Source: Gamsiella multidivaricata (lineage: Eukaryota > Mortierellomycota > Mortierellomycetes > Mortierellales > Mortierellaceae). Taken from it: a stretch of 64,000 nucleotides of DNA. The notes below the pieces were generated by a model, which searched no databases, was not told the origin of the DNA, and saw only the letters and a program-made list of their open reading frames with translations. The stretch lies in assembly GCF_025024155.1 (NCBI RefSeq), contig NW_026251732.1:124001-188000 (forward strand), in the 5' to 3' direction. The translations under genes and the position numbers were made by a program. Below, piece after piece: positions 57,285 to 64,000 of this stretch; the first letter of the stretch is position 1; each line of letters opens with the position of its first letter.

Positions 57285-57432
57285 TCACCGGTGAATTCGA
57301 CATACGGTAATTCTTCGGTTCACTGAATGTCACCGGATTTCACTGGATTTCACTGGATTTCACCGGTGAGCGGTGAACTTAATGCACGTAACCGACTCTT
57401 TGTTCACCGGTGATCATCACCGGTGAGAATCA
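57285..57432. repeat. Cluster of TCACCGGTGA palindromes and TTTCACTGGA units
   Basis: Perfect 10-bp palindromes TCACCGGTGA occur at 57285-57294, around 57359-57369, 57404-57413 and 57417-57426, with related half sites (CACCGGAT, AGCGGTGAAC) between. Three tandem GGATTTCACT units fill 57334-57362. It could be a protein-binding cluster or a degenerate transposon end. Confidence 0.7.
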
Positions 57433-57953
57433 CTAATAACAGTTTTCCGATATGAAAAAGTGTATTGCTTTTTAAGTGGTCGATGATGAGGACAATAATG
57501 AGCTGGAGGACGCTACCTCTTGTCTACGAATCCCGCCACTAGTTGATTTTCAAACACGCCATGAAGTATAACCAAACGCTTAATTTTGAGCAGGCGGATT
57601 TGGAGGCGGATAAGAATAAGTGGTGATCTGAGGTGTGTCGGAGTTATGCTGTATACCATGCTTCAATTCAGAGGGTGCAGCAACAATACAGGCTTGCCTA
57701 ACATTTTATTTTTCTTCTCCATCCATATCCACCACATTGGAATGTTCACGGCAAAAGTATCCGCGCCTTTGCCGCCGCCACTCCCGGTCTTATCTCTCAA
57801 AACATGTGCAGCCCCTCCCCTCGATGGCAGCGACAAACTGTCACCAGTATCGGACCCTTTAGATTTCGGCGAATACAACTGGCAAAGGCTGTCGGAGACA
57901 GAAAGGAGACAGCGCCAACCTCGGCGTGCAGACCACAAGGCGGAGTTTGAACT

Positions 57954-58051
57954 CAATTGTATTCGTTTGTCGGTACTGTCGAAGGAGGGCTGTAGCGTGA
58001 GGCATATAACCCAATTATATTCGTTTGTCAGTCCCGTCGAAGGAAGGCTGT
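57954..58051 (+). repeat. Tandem pair of 40-bp repeats
   Basis: CAATTRTATTCGTTTGTC units at 57954-57993 and 58012-58051, offset 58 bp, with a few substitutions. Confidence 0.75.
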
Positions 58052-58815
58052 GGCTTGGGGGCGTGTAGTGTTGTTACACTAAACTTTGAATCGCCTTAAG
58101 TAACGCCAAGTGGCAAAGTTGATCCAGTAAATGGTCAGTAGGCCACGTTGACAGCCAACACGGCCTCTAGAGATATAGCAGTAGGAACCAGTAAGAACGA
58201 CTGTTGTTCCTTTCAACTAAAATATGACTAGGATGAAACCATTACGCTCGGAGGCCACAACCCCTCACAACCCCGGGTCGGGCATAATTGACTTAGATTA
58301 CACCAGGGGGCAAGCTGCGTTGTGTAACCTATGCTATGCAAGACATGAGCAAAGTCGGGGGATTTATTTAAGGGGTTTAGTTGTGGGAAGCGCTGTGCTT
58401 CTGCCTTCTAACCTTCCCATAATACACGAGTACCTTCGTCCATCTTTCTCATTCTCAACGCATACCCCCCTCCCGCACACACGCACACACACACACGCAT
58501 ACACGCACATACATTCTTCTCGCTGACGCCCGTTTCTCAAGCGCACATCGAGAGTCGTTACAGAAGGTACATCTCTCCATCCGACCATCACTCCATCGCT
58601 CCATCGCTCCTACCCCTGTCTGCGAAAATAGAATGTGCGGCCTCTTTGGCTATATGTCCATACGGGTGCGGACTTTTTGCCATAGTTTAAATGGCTAAAT
58701 GGCTCCCGTAATAAGAGAAATAATTGCTCTTTCTTACTTTGATCCGGCTTATACTTCTATTATTGCTCTTTTCACATCACATTTTAACGCGTATACTCTC
58801 CTACAACTTCAAAAG

Positions 58816-60220
58816 ATGGCAAAGCCACGTAGTAGGATGCTCCTAGCCTGTGGGCTGTCGTTGTTAATTTTTTCGTACTACGCAATCTACATGGGTATAA
58901 GAAACAAGCCTTTTACGCTCACAAGAACGCTCCAATGTCCCATTCCCGACAATGAAGATGTCTGCATCCATCATCAAGCAAACAAGAGGGACTTCGTGCA
59001 ACTGTGCAAAAACATCCTTCCGTCGGTCGGCACCTGTCAAGATCGAATGTACGGAGCGATTGTGACCACCGAGGGATTCATCACAGAGGCCAGCAACAAC
59101 ACGTATACGATGATTGTGCAAGGAAATCGCCTCGGGAAAGAGATGGATAACTTCGTGCAAACAAGGTCTCATTGGATGATTGACACCATGAGCGAGGAAG
59201 GATATGAGGTGCTGAGGTCGTTCGCCGATACCGAGCGTCTCGCCTTGCAGAAGGAGCTGGATCAAGTACAGCATCAATGCGTCCGTTTCTTTAACGGAGC
59301 AGTCGGTTTTAATGGTTTCGGATCCAACTGGCACAACTTGGGTCTGGGGCTTGCCTATGGCCTGCACTACAACATGACGCTGTCACCTCCACACAAGTAC
59401 GAAAACTTCATACCCATGACGACATGCACCCAGGAAGAAATGGAAAGGGCTTTCAGCGAACACCCTCCAGAGACTGAATATTCCAGATGGAACGTCTCCA
59501 CGGTCAACTTCAAATCCCTTTTCGAAGACGTCCACGCTCTGATGAACAACATAACCATCATCAGGCCTGAATTTCAGCACAAGGGCCATTTCTGGTGGAG
59601 GTCCATGTTGACCTATTATGCCGTACGACCCAATTTCAGGTAACTAGAACATCAACATTCTGTTCAACCTCACCATCATCAAAGCTGAATTTCAGCAATA
59701 AGACTATCTCGAACTGAGATCTATATCGACCTAATATGCCATACTACACAACTTTAGGATGAGGGAGCTAATCAGGCAGTCTGCGGTCGTAAAAACTCCC
59801 TGCATCTCCATCCATGTGAGACGTTCGGATAAGTTTATGGAGGCTGCGCCCATTGCATTCCCAGAGTACATGAAGCAGGCCGCTTTAATGAGGGACAGGA
59901 CAGGAATATCGAATATTTATCTCATGACGGACGACGAAGAAATCATAATGTCGACCAAACAGTACCCCGACTTCCAGTTTCGCTACACGAATGTAACAAG
60001 GTCGAATAAGGGATGGGCCGCCGACAGAGATAGTGGTTTGTCCATGGATTATCAGGAGAAGGTTTTTCTGGTTGACCTGTTTTCTGTCGCACAATGCCAG
60101 CACAGCATCGTCACATACTCCAGCAACGTTGGTAGGCTCATCGCAGAACTCTCGTACGCGATGCGAAACAAAGAACCCGATGTCGTGTCTATGGACATAA
60201 AATGGATGATGGAACCATAG
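58816..60220 (+). CDS. FUT8-like alpha-1,6-fucosyltransferase (GT23-type)
   Basis: Exons 58816-59639 and 59758-60220 (428 aa). The ATG at 58816 gives a short cytoplasmic tail, then a type II membrane anchor (MLLACGLSLLIFSYYAIYM, residues 10-28), as expected for Golgi glycosyltransferases. The open frame extends to 58699, but that start would bury the anchor. The catalytic region shows SIHVRRSDKFMEA (GT23 motif I, donor binding), SNIYLMTDDEEI, NKGWAADRDSG, and SVAQCQHSIVTYSSNVGR near the end. Cysteines and N-glycosylation sequons (NNT, NMT, NVS, NIT) dot the lumenal part. The family uses GDP-fucose on N-glycan cores; actual substrate here is unproven. The single intron is unusual (see findings). 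Confidence 0.88.
59554..59757 (+). repeat. Exon end (59554-59639) and its intronic copy (59672-59757)
   Basis: The 86 bp before the splice donor and the 86 bp before the splice acceptor align without gaps, about 62 of 86 identical by eye. The offset is 118 bp, exactly the intron length. Translated in the frame that runs into exon 2, the intronic copy reads LTIIKAEFQQ, a stop, then a stretch ending AILHNFR, parallel to the exonic ITIIRPEFQH ... YAVRPNFR. Confidence 0.85.
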
Positions 60221-60468
60221 AATATATATATATATATATATATTAACGAGAACTCACAAGAAAGTAGCTCGTCTCTCTCCGAAAATCGTCATCGAAGTCG
60301 TTCTTCCCGCGGAGACGTGCCACCTAAACTAGAAGTGTGCTTGCTAACACACATAATTGGAAAATAAAGATAGACTAACTATGAGAATTTGGCAAACTCG
60401 CTTACGGTGGGCATCTTGCATGGACACTGTTCGCTTGTGTCCATCGCCCTTGCCCTGGCCCCACCGCG
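60221..60468. other. Convergent gap with AT microsatellite
   Basis: Between the fucosyltransferase stop and the stop of the nuclease pseudogene. An (AT)n run sits at 60224-60243. No transposon end was identified here. Confidence 0.5.
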
Positions 60469-63400
60469 TTACTGCTGCCGCCGCTCCCGCTGCGCTGCAG
60501 CCGGCTTCTGTGTGCGATCTTGCATTCTGCATCTAAGGGTAGTGCCCATTTTATCCACCGGTTGAAGATAGAAAGGTCGTTGTTGATTGACCAAATGGCG
60601 ACGAATCGCATTGACAATGTTGTGCCCTGCCATGATATCGCGGTGCACGTAAGACTTGCAGATCGAGCAGTACAGCCTACGGATCTCGACCTGCCCGACA
60701 AATTTCTCGCATGTCGGGCACTTCTTGGACGTACAGTATTCCTCAAGGCCTGGCCTATAGGACAGGAAGGCGAAGTCAGTAAAATATACGAAATGACTTT
60801 ATCATTTTTTAAACAAAATACGACTGGAAGGACTCATGCAGCGAGGAAAGCATCGTCTTGCTTGAAAACTTGTCCAAACCGACTCCAATAACCACCTTGC
60901 TAGCTTCATCCCTCTTTCTGCCGATCGACCCGCCAACCAACTTGAGTAGGCGATCCGTTATGAGCCTGTACTACGCATCCCTGGCCCCTCTCCATCCTAC
61001 TTGTGCTTCTTGAAACGGTTGTTGCCATTGTAAAACTCATTCAGTTGTCTATCTACTCTCTCCAGCTCCGTAACATAGCTCTCAAAGCTGGTCTCGATGT
61101 CGTTGATGAATTCTAGCCCGTCACCTGGGACGATGCTTTTTGCTCTTCTATCCATCCTCTGTGCTTGAAAGCGTGTTGGTACACAACCTTCTACTTCACT
61201 GCGAGGTTGAATAGGTGGCAGGACTGGGAGTTGGAGTTATACCATCGGAAGAGTTGCTCATGTCGACATCAGCATCCTTGCTTCTAGGCGCCGTTGTCGT
61301 ACTGCCGGAATGATCGTTCTTTGGTAGCAACGCGCTCGCTCCGAGTACACAGGCTTGGCCGAGATCTATATCCAGGACCTTGATTTGATCGGGCGCACAT
61401 CCTACAGGTCGACGACATCTTGCTGGGACTTCGCAATGTTTCGAACCTCCATCGAGTAATAACTCACTCCTCCGACTGTGGATGTGATTTGAAGGGGCTA
61501 GACGCCCTGCAGGAGTCGCCTGTATCTGACTGACTGCAGTTCTTTTAACTTGAAAGCTAGCAGCTAAAGACGAAACCCGTCTGTCCGAATAGAGAGCTTC
61601 GGTGAACGTAGCCGCGTCCCTTGTAAGTCGTAGGATCGAAGTCAGCCTGCCGAATGAATTGAACATGTTCTCGCATCATGCTCAGGTCCATCACGGACGT
61701 CGAATCCTTGTAATCCCTTGGTCCTTTGCGTGCCTCATTTCTGCCGATGTTTGAAAGCATCTCTGTGATAAGGAATCTGGGAGTCTTTCCCTGAAGCCAC
61801 TTGCTTGGATCGCTCTTGGAGGGGATGATGCTCTTGTCCTCGAAGTCCACCAGCACCAGCTCCTGAAGTTTTCCTTAGGCGCAGCGTTTTGCCAAAACAA
61901 CGTACCGAACTCTCGCTCAGAGAGCGATATGAAAGGTTGCTCCATGCTCGTTAGTAAGGCCGTCTTGCGATAGCTCTTGCTGGACTGGTTCAGAAGCACG
62001 ATATTCTCGATTGCCGGGATGTCTTGGTCGATCTCTGTACATACTCCATCTGATACGAGACCCTTCGCGTTTAAAGTTTTTGGCTATTATAAACAAATTA
62101 TCAACTACCCTCTATTGGCATGCATGAAGCAACGGAAACGTATTTGCATTCTACCTTTTTCTCTAGCTCAATGCTGCCGTTTCTGTATTGTTTTTTGACC
62201 TCTGTGAGCAACTGCGAGGCAACAGAGCGGAGTAAATCCGTAGCAGGGTATGGCTTCCTGGCCACGATGGCGCCTCTATCATTCCTCCTCTGCAGCAGCA
62301 TGAAATCCGCTGCTCGATCGACAAACTGCTGGACGTGCTTACCAACTGCATTCGTGGTAACGATAGAGTCGTATATGTGGAGATTGTGGAGCAGCACAGT
62401 ATGGAACTGTAGGTGGTCTGAGTCCTTGCGTTCTAGATCACCAACGTCCTTTTCCTGCTCTTTCTCAGCCTTCTCCTGTCCATCATAGTCATCCGCATCG
62501 GTCTCTCCCCCGACTTTGGAGCTCTATGCCGTTGAACTTTAACACTACTAGATTCGCTGTTGCAGGTTCATATGAACCATAACGAGACAGAATAGGTAAA
62601 GGTAATCGAATGAATGAATGAATCCAAGCAAATGATGACTTCGAGGAATGAAAATACTCATATTTACCTGTTCTATGCTTGCATTTGGAAGTACAGCTGA
62701 GAAAGACAATCAAACTTCTTTCGAAGTCCACTATAGGGCATGGCAGCTTGAACAGGAGAGGGAGTAGACAGTTTCAAATAAGCCTGTAATAAATCCACTA
62801 AACTCCTCTGTGAAGTGGTAAATGCTTTCTGGGGAGTATCGTTGCAGCCTCTGCAAGCCGAAAATATATATATGAAAAGTCGGGTTGGGGATACGTTTTA
62901 TGTATCAGTAACATACACAGTAATCTATTTAATAAAAGCTTACCTTCTCCATCCAGTTCCTTGATGACTTTGTAGTTGGTGGCACTTCCGAGAGAGGGGA
63001 TGTTACGGCTGTAGTCGTTTTTGAACACTATACCGAGCACTGTGAACTGGACCAGGCTGGGATCTAGAGTTATATGGGCGCTTGGAACGTCGTACACAAA
63101 GAACTTTCCTTTCGAGATGGATCGTTAAATAGTCTCGGCACCCGTGTACTAAGCATGGCACTGCCTCTTAGTACGACGATGTCATCAGGATTACACTCAA
63201 GGTTCATCGTGGGATCTGCTTCGGTCAAGCACTCGATGACGGTCCACTGTTTTTGCGCATGTAATATGCAAAGGCTTGTGGAGCGTCCATAGACCAACGG
63301 AAGGCTGACCTCAAGTCCTTGTGGGCGTCGATGAAGCGATATCTCCATATACGAAGCTTTTTATCCGGAAGGCGCTCGAGCCCATGTAAGTGTATATCGA

Positions 63401-63725
63401 CACGCTCAAGAGTCTTCCTACGTAGGTCCTTCCGATGCACTTGAGTGAGTCTCTTTTCTTCTGAAGGGTCGCCATCCAGGTAAAAGAAAAGGCTTGCTTG
63501 GATCCCAAGCTTCCGTACTTCTCGCTCAATGCAATGAGCATCCTCCATGGGATGTGGGGAATAGGCGTAGCGGATGGTGACATAAAACGAGCCAAGGATA
63601 TCGAATCGAATCGCCGAGTTGTGATCAAAAGCGTTGGGGAGGTTCAACAAGTGGGAGGACTGATGATGAAGAACAAGCTCATACCCTTTCTTCCGTAGAA
63701 AGGGCCACAGGCTCTCAATACCCAT
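60469..63725 (-). pseudogene. FEN/XPG-like nuclease joined to a TnpB/Fanzor-like RuvC and zinc ribbon, decayed
   Basis: Reading from 63725: MGIESLWPFLRKKGYE, the FEN/XPG start; IRFDILGSFY (metal Asp position); FFYLDGDPSEEK (compare FEN1 VFDGKPP); then, after a frameshift near 63240, TVIECLTEADPTM and NPDDIVVLRGSAML; after another near 63090, VLGIVFKNDYSRNIPSLG (compare FEN1 LLGSDY). Then come spliced or shifted fragments (62731-62489, 62397-62101, 61999-61560). RuvC signatures follow: KVLDIDLGQACVLGASALLP at 61330-61375 (RuvC-I Asp), VVIGVGLDKFSSKTMLSSLH near 60850, EEYCTSKKCPTC (Glu plus first CxxC) near 60720, LYCSICKSYVHRDIMAGHNI (second CxxC and RuvC-III Asp) near 60640, stop at 60469. 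Two stops fall where sense codons are expected (near 61190 and 60970), and there are at least four frameshifts, so it is a pseudogene. The two-nuclease architecture is inferred from colinearity on one strand. Confidence 0.7.
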
Positions 63726-64000
63726 GGTTGTCTACACGATAAGATATCGATTTTTTTAAAACAATGAAAATAAAGGAAGATGAGAATATGGGAACAGTGA
63801 AGGAGCGTGAGAATGTATGAACGGGAAGAAAGATGAGACTTATGTGAATGGCATTGAGCAGGGGAAGGAAAGGGTTCTCACATACGATCGCCAGGTACCT
63901 ACCTGGCTACTGTGTTGCACCTGATCGGCCATTGGCATTCGTGCGCAAATAGCCTCTTTATTATCTTTGTTCTTGTTCGCCAGGCTCGCTGTTGCACTTT
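63726..64000 (-). other. 5' flank of the nuclease pseudogene, window edge
   Basis: Non-coding, with a CT-rich minus strand. No terminal inverted repeat or target duplication was recognised, and the region is cut by the window end. Confidence 0.4.

Larger units (their letters stand above)
55295..58815. other. Long gene-poor region with several dispersed repeats
   Basis: No frame here shows a recognisable domain. It includes direct repeats (56250-56312/56492-56554), a CACCGGTGA palindrome cluster (57285-57432), a 40-bp tandem pair (57954-58051), a (CA)n microsatellite near 58480-58510, and the leader of the next gene. The best single frame, 57586-58068, has a Pro-rich head and no domain, and it contains the 40-bp tandem pair. 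Confidence 0.5.

Noticed and set aside
57285..57432. CRISPR-like array
   Set aside because: Units are short palindromes with irregular spacing in a eukaryotic genome; no spacer structure.
57586..58068. 160-codon frame
   Set aside because: It spans the 40-bp tandem repeats, shows no domain, and lies in a repeat-rich region.
60402..60746. 114-codon minus-strand frame over the zinc ribbon
   Set aside because: It is a shadow in another phase; the meaningful frame is the one carrying the CxxC pairs.
60469..63725. Reading the nuclease gene as intact with many introns
   Set aside because: Stops fall inside conserved blocks (for example after LFNLAVK) and frame changes occur without splice sites, so decay explains it better.

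Overview
The window is nuclear DNA from a filamentous, early-diverging fungus, most likely Mortierellomycotina (Mortierella-type). Evidence: short GT-AG introns of about 80-170 nt, CT-rich leaders, expanded F-box/LRR genes, a P2X-type receptor, Crinkler and Tc1/pogo/Harbinger remnants, and a RuvC/zinc-ribbon nuclease family. No bacterial operons, rRNA or recognisable tRNA were seen. Exon structures below were built by eye from splice sites and reading-frame continuity; all quoted exon sums are multiples of three.

Layout. 1-14 kb holds host genes: a ceramide synthase (+), a DinB-like protein (-), an F-box-like protein (-) and a P2X receptor homolog with a very long serine-rich tail (+). 14.1-21.6 kb is a transposon cluster: a decayed pogo/Tigger-like element, a MITE nested in another MITE, and an apparently intact two-gene PIF/Harbinger element. 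23-30 kb holds an orphan two-TM protein (+), a penta-EF-hand protein (-), the SMC5/6 subunit Nse4 (-) and an F-box/LRR protein (+, head-to-head with Nse4). 30-38 kb is a graveyard: a Crinkler-kinase pseudogene, a Tc1 element with one frameshift, a large simple repeat and a cytochrome P450 pseudogene. 39.5-55.3 kb is gene-dense: two tail-to-tail F-box/LRR genes, a DHX57-like RNA helicase, a TMCO4/Mil1-like (DUF726) hydrolase and an F-box gene with a cysteine cluster. 55.3-58.8 kb has repeats but no supported gene. 58.8-60.2 kb is a FUT8-like fucosyltransferase whose only intron is a degenerate tandem copy of the preceding exon end. 60.5-63.7 kb (-) is a decayed gene that combines a FEN/XPG-like nuclease N-terminus with a TnpB/Fanzor-like RuvC and zinc ribbon.

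The host genes are mostly unrelated housekeeping functions (sphingolipid synthesis, calcium and ATP sensing, genome maintenance, RNA unwinding, glycosylation, ubiquitin targeting). The most notable items are the FEN-plus-Fanzor-like architecture, the fungal P2X receptor, the intron that looks born by tandem duplication, and the nested transposon stack.
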